The translations under genes and the position numbers were made by a program. Below are positions 1 through 6,883 of a DNA stretch of 16,425 nucleotides, one piece after another. The stretch comes from Bacteroidales bacterium UBA4459. GTDB taxonomy: Bacteria; Bacteroidota; Bacteroidia; Bacteroidales; F082. The stretch lies in assembly GCA_002389465.1 (NCBI GenBank), contig DGOT01000040.1, positions 1 through 16,425 of the forward strand, in the 5' to 3' direction. The notes below the pieces were generated by a model. It saw only the letters and a list, made by a program, of their open reading frames with translations, was not told where the DNA came from and searched no databases. The stretch's first letter is position 1, and each line of letters opens with the position of its first letter.

Positions 1-1
1 T

Positions 2-265
2 AATTTAACGGAGTTTAAAGATTTGTTAAACCAACCAGATTTTACAGACACTTTTGGTGAACTAGTTGGCGACAGACTAAAAAGGCCACCTAAAGGGTTT
101 CCGGCAGACTTTGAAGGAATCGACTACCTGAAAATGAAAGATTTTACGATTTTTCACCGACTTAATGAACAGCAGATCTTCTCAACTGACTTCGCAGCTT
201 ATGTACTGAAAGTATTTAAAAAGATGAAACCGTTGAATGATTTCCTTAACAGGGCCTTGTCGTAA
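2..265 (+). CDS. DUF2461 family protein, C-terminal part (5' end outside window)
   Basis: The frame is open from the left edge, so this is the last 87 residues of a longer protein. The visible part carries the block GDRLKRPPKGF, then DxLKMKDF and a C-terminal amphipathic stretch ending in KKMKPLNDFLNRAL. This pattern is typical of the DUF2461 (TIGR02453-type) family, which is widespread in Bacteroidota and has no firmly assigned biochemical role. A TTG at 23 could be read as a start, but the family continues upstream, so I treat it as internal. The gene converges on the lipoprotein gene at 290 with 24 bases between stops, and I see no clear terminator hairpin there. The family call rests on remembered motifs, not a search. 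Confidence 0.75.
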   Translation, partial: NLTEFKDLLNQPDFTDTFGELVGDRLKRPPKGFPADFEGIDYLKMKDFTIFHRLNEQQIFSTDFAAYVLKVFKKMKPLNDFLNRALS

Positions 266-289
266 ATTGCCATCTGATCACTATTGTTA

Positions 290-1390
290 CTAGAAAGTTT
301 TTACTAATTTCCTGATCGGGCTATCGGTATTTATCAAATCTTTCAGTTGCTTGTATTCGATAAAAACAGTGATAATACCCATAGAGTAGGGGGCTATCTC
401 ATAGAGAGAATACGTGAAGCCGATACCGCTTCCGTTTACATAAATATTTTCGGCAGGCTCAATTTGATCGACAAAATAACCGGCTTCCGTTAGGGATAGG
501 CTGTCGGAGATATGTTTGTCGTGGCGAAGTTGAGTTATCAGTAATTTGCTCAATGACGGTTTTGCTTCCTCGCTAAATATCTGATCGTAGCTAAGCGTTT
601 GTCCCGTGTTCAGATCAATGATGTCGTAGTTCATACTACTCATACCATGGGCGCCGCCCGTATACACGTAATTAAGATATTCCAGGCAAAGTATCCCGGT
701 TGAATTATATACGACCGACATATCATTTTGCTGTGTCCAGCTGAAGGACCATTCCGTATTCTCCCAGCTATCTCCATTCTCCCTGTATAAACTGTAGAAT
801 TCCTGCTCAGCTGTTACCAGTACCGAATCAGGATTAAGTACTTCAGGGTTTTCCACATAATGATGGGCGATGATTCCTTTGATAAGGTGTGTCACATCAG
901 GGGCTGTATGGAATGATGTAACAGGGAACAATAATGTTAACTCAATCTCGGCAGAAGGTGATTGAAGGTTGTCTTTCACAAGATTCTCCTCCGAGTGTAG
1001 ATAATGGACCGATAAAGGGATGCTTCCCGGAGGGTACGACTCAATCAACTCTATATCTTCTTCCACATTTCCGTTTTGCCAGATGCCCGTGAATTTTTCG
1101 TCAACCAAAACACCTTTGAGTACTGGATGCTCATATCCGTAAGGACTAAGTGCCACCTGATTGTTATCATCAATTTTACCGTACATTTCATAGGTGGATG
1201 CCTCTTCCGATTTTTCTATGGCGCAATTGCCGCTGACCTGTTTGTTTTGTCGCAATAAATTAGCTTTCATACTGGCAGAGTCTGTGGATCCTTCCATATG
1301 TCTGTAGCTCATCTCATTGTTTGTCTGCTGACATGTTAACGATAAGCTGAAAAAAATAATTACAGGTAATACTAAAGTTCTGAGAATCAT
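290..1390 (-). CDS. DUF3298 (RsiV-like) domain lipoprotein
   Basis: A 366-residue protein with a hydrophobic signal segment (residues 4-19) ending in SLSLTC, so Cys20 is the likely lipidated residue. The lipobox is loose (Thr before Cys), but Bacteroidota tolerate this. The C-terminal half holds YVYTGGAHG (GGAHG at about 245-249) followed by a DLNTGQTLSYDQIF-like segment, the hallmark of the DUF3298 domain. Residues about 145-235 fit the accompanying DUF4163/PdaC-like region. In some family members this fold binds lysozyme or accompanies peptidoglycan deacetylase; that role cannot be inferred here. The predicted location is the outer or periplasmic face of a membrane. It is divergent from the transporter gene, and a -7 element lies 40 bases upstream. 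The function is unknown. Confidence 0.8.
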   Translation of the reverse strand: MILRTLVLPVIIFFSLSLTCQQTNNEMSYRHMEGSTDSASMKANLLRQNKQVSGNCAIEKSEEASTYEMYGKIDDNNQVALSPYGYEHPVLKGVLVDEKFTGIWQNGNVEEDIELIESYPPGSIPLSVHYLHSEENLVKDNLQSPSAEIELTLLFPVTSFHTAPDVTHLIKGIIAHHYVENPEVLNPDSVLVTAEQEFYSLYRENGDSWENTEWSFSWTQQNDMSVVYNSTGILCLEYLNYVYTGGAHGMSSMNYDIIDLNTGQTLSYDQIFSEEAKPSLSKLLITQLRHDKHISDSLSLTEAGYFVDQIEPAENIYVNGSGIGFTYSLYEIAPYSMGIITVFIEYKQLKDLINTDSPIRKLVKTF

Positions 1391-1429
1391 TAACTAAAAT
1401 AACTTAAACAGGTACGACAATCTAAAAAG

Positions 1430-1437
1430 CAAAAATA
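1430..1437 (-). promoter_or_regulatory. Probable -7 promoter element for the DUF3298 lipoprotein gene
   Basis: Read on the minus strand this is TATTTTTG, an exact match to the Bacteroidota primary sigma -7 consensus TAnnTTTG. It would give a leader of roughly 30-40 bases before the ATG at 1390. No clear -33 TTG lies 19-21 bases upstream. In an AT-rich spacer a chance match is possible, hence the moderate confidence. Confidence 0.45.
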
Positions 1438-1469
1438 GAAATAATGCCGTCCGGTTAACAGTGGTTTCG

Positions 1470-1477
1470 TACATTTG
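1470..1477 (+). promoter_or_regulatory. Probable -7 promoter element for the EamA transporter operon
   Basis: TACATTTG matches the Bacteroidota -7 consensus TAnnTTTG exactly. Transcription would begin near 1483-1486, downstream of the GTG at 1461 and TTG at 1479. This is the main reason for preferring the GTG at 1497 as the start of the transporter gene. No good -33 element is visible. Confidence 0.45.
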
Positions 1478-1496
1478 TTTGAAAAAAACAGGTGGC

Positions 1497-2351
1497 GTGG
1501 TTGAACTTCTGCTTACCATATTATTCGGAACAATGATCATTGCCGGATTCAAGGTGATGTATCTTTTAAAGCTGGATATTTTTCAGGCCATTACGGTTAA
1601 TTATCTGGTGGCCGTTTTGTTTGGTTTTACTGTCTGGAATGCACCGTTTAGTTTTACCATCTGGCTTTCGAAGCCCTGGTTTGAACTGTCCATTATAATA
1701 GGAGTGTTTTTTATCGTTACATATGTTCTTTTCGCCCGATCATCTGAAAAAGCGGGTTTGGCCATTACAGCTGTCGCCAGTAAGATGTCAGTAATTATTC
1801 CAGTACTTGCCGGTTTTTTGTTGTTCGGTGACAACTTAAACACACAAAAGATTGCCGGTATTGTATTGACACTGGTGGCGTTTTATCTTATTTTTTTACC
1901 TGAGAAAGGTTTGCGAATAGACTACCGTTTTATTTTACTACCGTTTTTACTTTTGATAGGGAATGGCATGAATGACGTGTTAGTAAAATACACCCAGCAT
2001 TTTTATCTTAACCTCGATGAGGGACTTTTTCTCTCTTTCGTATTTTTTGTGGCTTTATTAATAGGAGTGATTGTCCTTTTTATTAAACAGTTTGTTAAAG
2101 GCAGGTTTATCACATTAAAAAGTTTATTGGCCGGCGTTGTCCTCGGCTCGCTAAATTACTGGGGAGCTTACTTTTTTCTGATGAGCATGGAGCATTACCA
2201 GGCCAGCTTTTTGTTTCCAGTTGTTAACGTGGGTATTGTAGGTCTTTCGGCTATGGTTAGTTATTTGGTGTTCAAAGAAAAACTGAGCAAAATAAACTGG
2301 GTTGGAATATTAATTGCTATCATTGCCATAACGTTAGTAAGTATGGGTTAG
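1497..2351 (+). CDS. EamA/DMT-family transporter
   Basis: A highly hydrophobic protein of 284 residues with about ten membrane helices in two halves, the layout of drug/metabolite transporter (EamA) proteins. The first half ends in a recognisable EamA block (SKMSVIIPVLAGFLLFGD, then GIVLTLVAFYLIFLPE). The second half ends in LVFKEKLSKINWVGILIAII. It should export or take up a small molecule across the inner membrane; the substrate cannot be told from sequence. The frame is open further upstream (GTG 1461, TTG 1479), but a promoter-like TACATTTG at 1470-1477 lies inside that extension, and family proteins normally begin right before the first helix. I therefore chose GTG 1497. Twelve bases separate it from the next gene, so the two are probably co-transcribed. 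Confidence 0.8.
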   Translation: MVELLLTILFGTMIIAGFKVMYLLKLDIFQAITVNYLVAVLFGFTVWNAPFSFTIWLSKPWFELSIIIGVFFIVTYVLFARSSEKAGLAITAVASKMSVIIPVLAGFLLFGDNLNTQKIAGIVLTLVAFYLIFLPEKGLRIDYRFILLPFLLLIGNGMNDVLVKYTQHFYLNLDEGLFLSFVFFVALLIGVIVLFIKQFVKGRFITLKSLLAGVVLGSLNYWGAYFFLMSMEHYQASFLFPVVNVGIVGLSAMVSYLVFKEKLSKINWVGILIAIIAITLVSMG

Positions 2352-2363
2352 CATATTATTTTT

Positions 2364-2963
2364 ATGGAAGAAGTTTACAGTTATAAAACAATCATAAAGC
2401 CCTCCGAAGGCTTGTATAAGGAAAAAGGGAGCAAGTTTATTGCTTTGCTTTATCCGGTTAATTCGGAGGAGCAGTTTAAAGATTTATATAGCGAAATAAA
2501 AAAAGAATATCATGATGCACGGCACCACTGTTTAGCCTACCGTCTAAATCCGGAAAAAGAAACCGTAAGAAGCAGTGATGATGGCGAGCCTTCGGGAACG
2601 GCCGGAAAACCTATGCTGAATCAGTTATATTCTTATGAACTTTTTAATGTGGCAGTTATTGTAATCCGATATTTCGGCGGAACTAAGTTGGGGGTAAGTG
2701 GTCTAATCAATGCTTACAAGCAGGCAGCTATTGATGCTGTTGAGAATAACAAGATTGTTATCAAACACTTAACCCGGCACCTGACTGTTGAGTTTTCGTA
2801 TCCGTTAATGAACGAAGTGATGAGGGTGATAAAAGAAGAAAAGTTAAAGATAAAGGATCAGATATTTGAGATGGACTGTATGGTTCATTTAGAAATAAAA
2901 AAAAGTGCTTATAAAAGGGTGCTAAATCGTTTCAAAAAAATTCGTGATTTAAAGGTAAAATAG
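2364..2963 (+). CDS. YigZ/IMPACT family protein (UPF0029)
   Basis: A 199-residue protein of the usual length for the bacterial YigZ family. The N-terminal UPF0029 domain (about 1-125) shows SDDGEPSGTAGKP at 71-83 and the signature IRYFGGTKLG at 101-110, followed by VSGLINAY. The remainder (about 137-199) fits the DUF1949 ferredoxin-like domain. Eukaryotic IMPACT proteins act in translation control (GCN1 binding), and E. coli YigZ is structurally known, but the bacterial function is not settled. The ATG at 2364 begins a typical N-terminus (SYKTI, then EKGSKFIA). It lies 12 bases after the transporter stop. The long AT-rich region before dnaA follows it. Confidence 0.92.
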   Translation: MEEVYSYKTIIKPSEGLYKEKGSKFIALLYPVNSEEQFKDLYSEIKKEYHDARHHCLAYRLNPEKETVRSSDDGEPSGTAGKPMLNQLYSYELFNVAVIVIRYFGGTKLGVSGLINAYKQAAIDAVENNKIVIKHLTRHLTVEFSYPLMNEVMRVIKEEKLKIKDQIFEMDCMVHLEIKKSAYKRVLNRFKKIRDLKVK

Positions 2964-3060
2964 CTGGAAAACAACAAGATGTTGCAAAATATATCGCTCA
3001 CCCTATATACAAATAAAAAAGTTTAAAGTCAACTAAAAAAAATATTTTTTTTTAACTTTT

Positions 3061-3088
3061 TTTGATCGACTTTTGTTTATCTCTTTTG
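3061..3088 (+). promoter_or_regulatory. Possible dnaA promoter
   Basis: TTTG at 3061-3064 and a TATCTCTTTTG element ending at 3088 resemble the Bacteroidota -33 and -7 boxes, but the -7 spacing between TA and TTTG is too long for a strict consensus match. It would give a leader of about 90 bases. That leader contains a small hairpin: ACAGTTG at 3112-3118 pairs with CAAGCTGT at 3123-3130 around an AAAA loop, with one bulged base. The site follows a run of A and T tracts at about 3035-3063. Confidence 0.35.
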
Positions 3089-3184
3089 CGGCTCCAACAA
3101 TCAAAAGTGAGACAGTTGAAAACAAGCTGTTTAACTTTAATTAACCAAAAATAGCAGTTACAGAATTATACATTTAATTTGAAA

Positions 3185-4621
3185 ATGAGAAAAAAGCACG
3201 CTGAGGTCTGGGAACGTTGCTTAAAAGTTATTAAAGATAACATTCCTTTTCAGAGTTACAAAACATGGTTTGAACCTATAGAGCCAGTTAATCTGGAAGA
3301 TGATGTGTTAACCATTCAGGTGCCTAGCCAGTTTTTTTACGAATGGCTTGAGGAGCATTATATCGGGTTGCTGAAAAAAACGATTAAAAAGGAACTGGGC
3401 TCTTCGGGGCGACTGGAGTACAGCGTTATCATGGATAGTGCTTACAGCGATGCCAGGCCATACTCTGTAAATTATCCAACTACGGATAAAAAAGCAACAA
3501 AAAACAACCCTGTATCAATGCCTATTGACCTTTCAAAAGGTAATGCCAGGGATATCTTAAATCCGTTCATTATTCCGGGTCTTAAAAAAATCAAAGTTGA
3601 ATCGCAGCTGGTAGAAACATATTCGTTTGAAAACTTTATTGAAGGCGACTGCAACAGGCTGGCCCGCTCTGCCGGATGGGCTATTGCCGAAAACCCTGGA
3701 AAAACAGCTTTTAACCCGCTCCTTATATATAGTGCTGTAGGTTTGGGAAAAACACATCTTGCTCATGCCATTGGTTTGCAGGTGAAAAATAATTTTCCTG
3801 ATAAAACGGTTCTTTATGTAAAGACAGATCAGTTTATTAACCAATACATTGATTCGGTCCGTAACAACAACCAGAATGATTTCATCCATTTTTATCAGAT
3901 GATCGATGTGCTGATTATGGACGATATCCAGTTTGTTGCCGGAAAAGAAAAAACGCAGGATGTGTTCTTCCACATCTTCAACCACCTGCACCAAAACAAC
4001 CGACAGATTATCTTAACATCTGACAAACCTCCCGTAGAATTAAAAGGGATGGAGCCCAGGTTATTATCGCGGTTCAAATGGGGGCTGGCAGCTGACCTTC
4101 AGGTACCTGACCTGGAAACCCGAATTGCCATTTTGCAGAATAAGCTGTACAAAGACGGTATCGAAATGCCTTATGAGGTAATAGAATACCTGGCTTACAG
4201 TATTTCTACAAATATTCGCGAAATGGAAGGTGCCCTGATTTCGATTCTGGCACAATCTACGCTGAATAAGAAAGCCATTACTCTGGAACTCGCGAAACAA
4301 ATGATCGACAAATTTGTCAAAAATAGTACGCGCGAGATATCCATCGATTATATTCAGAAAGTGGTTTGCGATTATTTTAGCCTTCCGCTCGAAGCCATTA
4401 ACTCAAAAACAAGAAAAAGAGAGATTGTTCAGGCAAGGCAACTTGCCATGTTTTTCTCGAAAAAGCATACAAAAAATTCGCTGGCAACCATTGGTTTGCA
4501 TTGCGGAAATAAGGACCACGCTACTGTACTACATGCCTGCCGAACGGTTAATAACCTTGTGGAAACAGATAAACGTTTCCGCGTTTATGTTGAAGAAATT
4601 GATAAAAAGCTTAAACTTTAA
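3185..4621 (+). CDS. dnaA: Chromosomal replication initiator protein DnaA
   Basis: A full-length DnaA of 478 residues. Domain I spans about 1-90 and carries the Bacteroidota-type PFQSYKTWFEPI and FFYEWLEEHY segments. A short linker follows, then the AAA+ domain (about 145-370) and the DNA-binding domain IV. Visible motifs are Walker A VGLGKTH (Lys189, Thr190), Walker B VLIMDDIQF (Asp246, Asp247), sensor I LTSDK, the arginine finger in LLSRFKWG (Arg296) and sensor II IREMEGAL (Arg345). Near the C-terminus, GNKDHATVLHA is the DnaA-box recognition signature. The usual Gly-Gly at the start of Walker A is Ser-Ala here (see findings). It unwinds the origin in its ATP form. I chose ATG 3185 over TTG 3179, only two codons upstream, because family proteins begin close to the xxHxxVW segment. 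Confidence 0.98.
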   Translation: MRKKHAEVWERCLKVIKDNIPFQSYKTWFEPIEPVNLEDDVLTIQVPSQFFYEWLEEHYIGLLKKTIKKELGSSGRLEYSVIMDSAYSDARPYSVNYPTTDKKATKNNPVSMPIDLSKGNARDILNPFIIPGLKKIKVESQLVETYSFENFIEGDCNRLARSAGWAIAENPGKTAFNPLLIYSAVGLGKTHLAHAIGLQVKNNFPDKTVLYVKTDQFINQYIDSVRNNNQNDFIHFYQMIDVLIMDDIQFVAGKEKTQDVFFHIFNHLHQNNRQIILTSDKPPVELKGMEPRLLSRFKWGLAADLQVPDLETRIAILQNKLYKDGIEMPYEVIEYLAYSISTNIREMEGALISILAQSTLNKKAITLELAKQMIDKFVKNSTREISIDYIQKVVCDYFSLPLEAINSKTRKREIVQARQLAMFFSKKHTKNSLATIGLHCGNKDHATVLHACRTVNNLVETDKRFRVYVEEIDKKLKL

Positions 4622-4676
4622 GCGTGTTTACCGGGTGATTTGTTGTAAAAAGAAAGCGATAGGTCAATGTATAGAA

Positions 4677-4708
4677 TTTGACATCCGGGCTGTTTTTTTG
4701 TAAATTTA
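4677..4708 (+). promoter_or_regulatory. Probable promoter for the phosphatase operon
   Basis: TTTG at 4677-4680, then 20 bases, then TAAATTTA at 4701-4708 (7 of 8 matches to TAnnTTTG) fits the Bacteroidota -33/-7 layout. The same bases also read as a conventional sigma-70 promoter: TTGACA at 4678-4683, a 17-base spacer, then TAAATT. Either reading predicts a start near 4713 and a leader of about 25 bases ending in a strong ribosome binding site. Confidence 0.5.
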
Positions 4709-4725
4709 TTCTTTTATGTTAAAAA

Positions 4726-4733
4726 AAGGAGGA
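4726..4733 (+). promoter_or_regulatory. Strong Shine-Dalgarno sequence before the phosphatase gene
   Basis: AAGGAGGA sits five bases before the ATG at 4739, close to a full anti-Shine-Dalgarno match. It fixes the start of the phosphatase gene and stands out because other starts in this window lack such a sequence. Confidence 0.7.
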
Positions 4734-4738
4734 TCATT

Positions 4739-5197
4739 ATGAACATATTGTTTGTATGCATGGGAAATGTCGGGCGTTCACCGCTTGCTAAGGCATTATT
4801 GCAAAAAAAATATAAAGAAAACGAGATTGATGCGGAAGTAGATTCTGCCGGATTTGAGGCTTTTAACATCAACGAGGAACCGGACCCGCGAATTAAAGAC
4901 CTTGGTAAAAAACATGGTGTGGAGGTTACAGGAAAAGCACGAATTTTTGTGAAGGGTGATTTTGCTAAGTTTGACCGCATATACGTAATGGATACAAAAA
5001 CTTACCGGGATGTAAAAGAGTTAGCCTGGAACGAGGAACAACTGAAGAAGATCGATTATCTGATGAATCTTGTAGAATCCGGCAAGAACAAAGTGGTTCC
5101 GGATATAATCGATTCGTGGAGCGTTGATCCTGAAACAGTATATGATATGCTGGACAAAGCTACGGATAAGATTATAGAGAATGCGACTGGTAAGTAA
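4739..5197 (+). CDS. Low-molecular-weight protein tyrosine phosphatase family protein
   Basis: At 152 residues this has the normal length for the LMW-PTP family. The P-loop is at the N-terminus, CMGNVGRS (Cys7 to Arg13, the C-x5-R active site), followed by DSAGF (35-39) and PDPR (48-51). The general-acid Asp is probably Asp122 in VVPDIID, where most members have DPYY. The second P-loop cysteine of most members (GNICRS) is glycine here, so the usual Cys-Cys redox switch is absent. Likely activity is hydrolysis of phosphotyrosine or a similar phosphomonoester in the cytoplasm; the substrate is unknown. It has its own promoter and strong ribosome binding site, ends in tandem TAA stops, and is followed after 11 bases by the PLP enzyme, so it probably heads a three-gene operon. 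Confidence 0.9.
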   Translation: MNILFVCMGNVGRSPLAKALLQKKYKENEIDAEVDSAGFEAFNINEEPDPRIKDLGKKHGVEVTGKARIFVKGDFAKFDRIYVMDTKTYRDVKELAWNEEQLKKIDYLMNLVESGKNKVVPDIIDSWSVDPETVYDMLDKATDKIIENATGK

Positions 5198-5208
5198 TAA
5201 GCCCATCA

Positions 5209-6162
5209 GTGCTTGATCGAATACCAAATAAAGAGGATATTGTCCGGGCCGCCGAACTTATTAAACAATATATCAACAGAACGCCTGTACTGACTTCTGC
5301 TACCTTCAATAAACGCTATCATTCCGAGATATATTTCAAATGCGAGAATTTCCAGAAAGTTGGGGCCTTCAAATCGAGAGGTGCTGTTCATGCCGTGGTG
5401 AATATATCGGAACCGGACAGGAAAAACGGCGTATGCACACACTCGTCAGGTAATCATGCCCAGGCTCTGGCACGTGCTGCCGGTTTGTTCGGAATTCCGG
5501 CATATATTGTGATGCCCGAAAACTCACCCCGGGTAAAAATAGAAGCAGTAAGGAATTATGGTGGCATTATCACCTTTTGTAAACCGAACCTGGAAGCACG
5601 GGAAACAACACTAAAAAAAGTACAGGAACAGACGGGAGCCATAGAAGTACATCCTTATGACAACTATGATATTATAGCTGGTCAGGCAACGGCGGCAATG
5701 GAATTGTTGGAAGAAGTGTCGGACCTGGAGTTGGTTTTGTGCCCTGTTGGCGGAGGAGGTTTACTAGCGGGAACGGCACTGGCCGTTCATTCGTTTTCCT
5801 TAAACAAAGCAAAGGTAATTGCCTGTGAGCCGGACGGTGCCGATGATGCATTCCGCTCGTTCCATAAGGGGGAGATCGTGCCGAGTATCTCGCCTCATAC
5901 TATAGCCGATGGTTTATTGACGTCACTTGGAAAACGTAATTTTCCCATCATTCAGGAATATGTCCAGGATATTGTAACTGTTTCTGACGAATCTATTATC
6001 GAAGCCATGAGGCTTATTTACGAACGTATGAAAATCGTTATTGAGCCATCGTCGGCTGTACCCTTTGCCACAGTTACAACACGTAAGATTGACATTTCAG
6101 GAAAAAAGACAGGCATCATCCTTTCCGGCGGAAATGTTGACCTGAAACAACTTCCGTTTTAA
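5209..6162 (+). CDS. Serine racemase-like / threonine-dehydratase-family PLP enzyme
   Basis: A 317-residue fold-type II PLP enzyme without the C-terminal ACT domain of biosynthetic threonine dehydratases. The PLP lysine is Lys55 in GAFKSRGA; Asn82 in SSGNHAQAL and the glycine loop GGGG (181-184) bind the cofactor. Three features point to the serine racemase / threo-3-hydroxyaspartate dehydratase branch: THSSGNH with Ser80 where threonine dehydratases usually have Ala, the divalent-metal pattern E-x3-A-x-D (Glu207, Ala211, Asp213), and the C-terminal LSGGNVDL. Likely reactions are racemisation and/or dehydration of serine or 3-hydroxyaspartate; the sequence cannot separate these. The start is GTG 5209, which gives the expected N-terminus (no nearby ATG). 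It is 11 bases after the phosphatase stop and two bases before the methyltransferase start, so co-transcription is likely. Confidence 0.87.
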   Translation: MLDRIPNKEDIVRAAELIKQYINRTPVLTSATFNKRYHSEIYFKCENFQKVGAFKSRGAVHAVVNISEPDRKNGVCTHSSGNHAQALARAAGLFGIPAYIVMPENSPRVKIEAVRNYGGIITFCKPNLEARETTLKKVQEQTGAIEVHPYDNYDIIAGQATAAMELLEEVSDLELVLCPVGGGGLLAGTALAVHSFSLNKAKVIACEPDGADDAFRSFHKGEIVPSISPHTIADGLLTSLGKRNFPIIQEYVQDIVTVSDESIIEAMRLIYERMKIVIEPSSAVPFATVTTRKIDISGKKTGIILSGGNVDLKQLPF

Positions 6163-6164
6163 CC

Positions 6165-6875
6165 ATGAAGAAAGGAAAATTATACCTGATACCAACCACA
6201 CTGGGCGACACAGATAAACTGGATAAAGTTTTACCCGATTACAATCGGGAAATTGTCAGTAAGCTGGACGAGTTTATTGTAGAACAGCTAAGAACTGCCA
6301 GAAGGTTTTTACGCAAAATGGGGCATCCGCTCTCTATTGACGAAATGACGTTCTATGAATTGAACAAACATACGGATGATCTTGAAATAAATGCGTACCT
6401 GAATCCTGTATTGTCAGGAAAATCAATGGGGCTACTGTCTGAGGCCGGAACTCCCTGTGTCGCCGACCCAGGATCGGTCATCGTGCAATTGGCACATGAA
6501 AAAAGGATTGAAGTGGTTCCGCTTGTAGGGCCTAACTCCATCATCCTCGCCCTGATGGCATCGGGGTTCAACGGGCAGAGTTTCGTTTTTCACGGTTACC
6601 TGCCGGTGGATAAAAATACTCTGGTAAAAAAGATCAGGGAGATGGAAACGGTGTCCCGAAGCGCACATCAAACACAAATATTTATTGAAACGCCCTACAG
6701 GAATCTTCAGCTGTTTGACAAACTTGTGGAAACATGCAGGACCGACACAAAGTTATGCATCGCTACCGACCTGACACTTGAAAGAGAAATAATAAAAACG
6801 AAAACTGTAGCTGCGTGGAAAAAAGAAACAGTGAATTTCCATAAGAAACCCACTGTTTTCCTGTTATATTTTTAA
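6165..6875 (+). CDS. SAM-dependent methyltransferase, short RsmI-like (tetrapyrrole methylase family)
   Basis: A 236-residue protein of the tetrapyrrole methylase superfamily (COG0313-like). It opens with LYLIPTTLGD, the counterpart of the LYLVPTPIGN start of RsmI. It carries the SAM-binding segments GLLSEAGTPCVADPGS (about 89-104) and LVGPNSIILALMASG (about 120-134), then FIETPYRN. RsmI, which 2'-O-methylates C1402 of 16S rRNA, is about 50 residues longer; the C-terminal extension is missing here, as in the short Bacteroidota paralogues, so this may methylate another target. The start ATG lies two bases after the PLP enzyme stop, indicating translational coupling or at least one transcript. 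Its stop is eight bases from the stop of the convergent FKBP gene. Confidence 0.87.
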   Translation: MKKGKLYLIPTTLGDTDKLDKVLPDYNREIVSKLDEFIVEQLRTARRFLRKMGHPLSIDEMTFYELNKHTDDLEINAYLNPVLSGKSMGLLSEAGTPCVADPGSVIVQLAHEKRIEVVPLVGPNSIILALMASGFNGQSFVFHGYLPVDKNTLVKKIREMETVSRSAHQTQIFIETPYRNLQLFDKLVETCRTDTKLCIATDLTLEREIIKTKTVAAWKKETVNFHKKPTVFLLYF

Positions 6876-6883
6876 TATGTATT

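Noticed and set aside
849..857. TTTTCCACA, an exact DnaA-box match.
   Set aside because: It is isolated inside the coding region of the DUF3298 lipoprotein gene with no companion box; chance is sufficient.
2970..2985. CAACA-AGA-TGTTG hairpin after the YigZ-family gene, considered as a terminator.
   Set aside because: The stem is only five base pairs and no T-run follows.
3557..3994. A 145-codon minus-strand open frame opposite dnaA.
   Set aside because: It lies wholly antisense to the well-conserved dnaA AAA+ domain and shows no recognisable protein features.
4314..4703. A 129-codon plus-strand frame overlapping the end of dnaA.
   Set aside because: It overlaps the conserved DNA-binding domain of dnaA in another frame, and its product is low-complexity and basic with no family resemblance.
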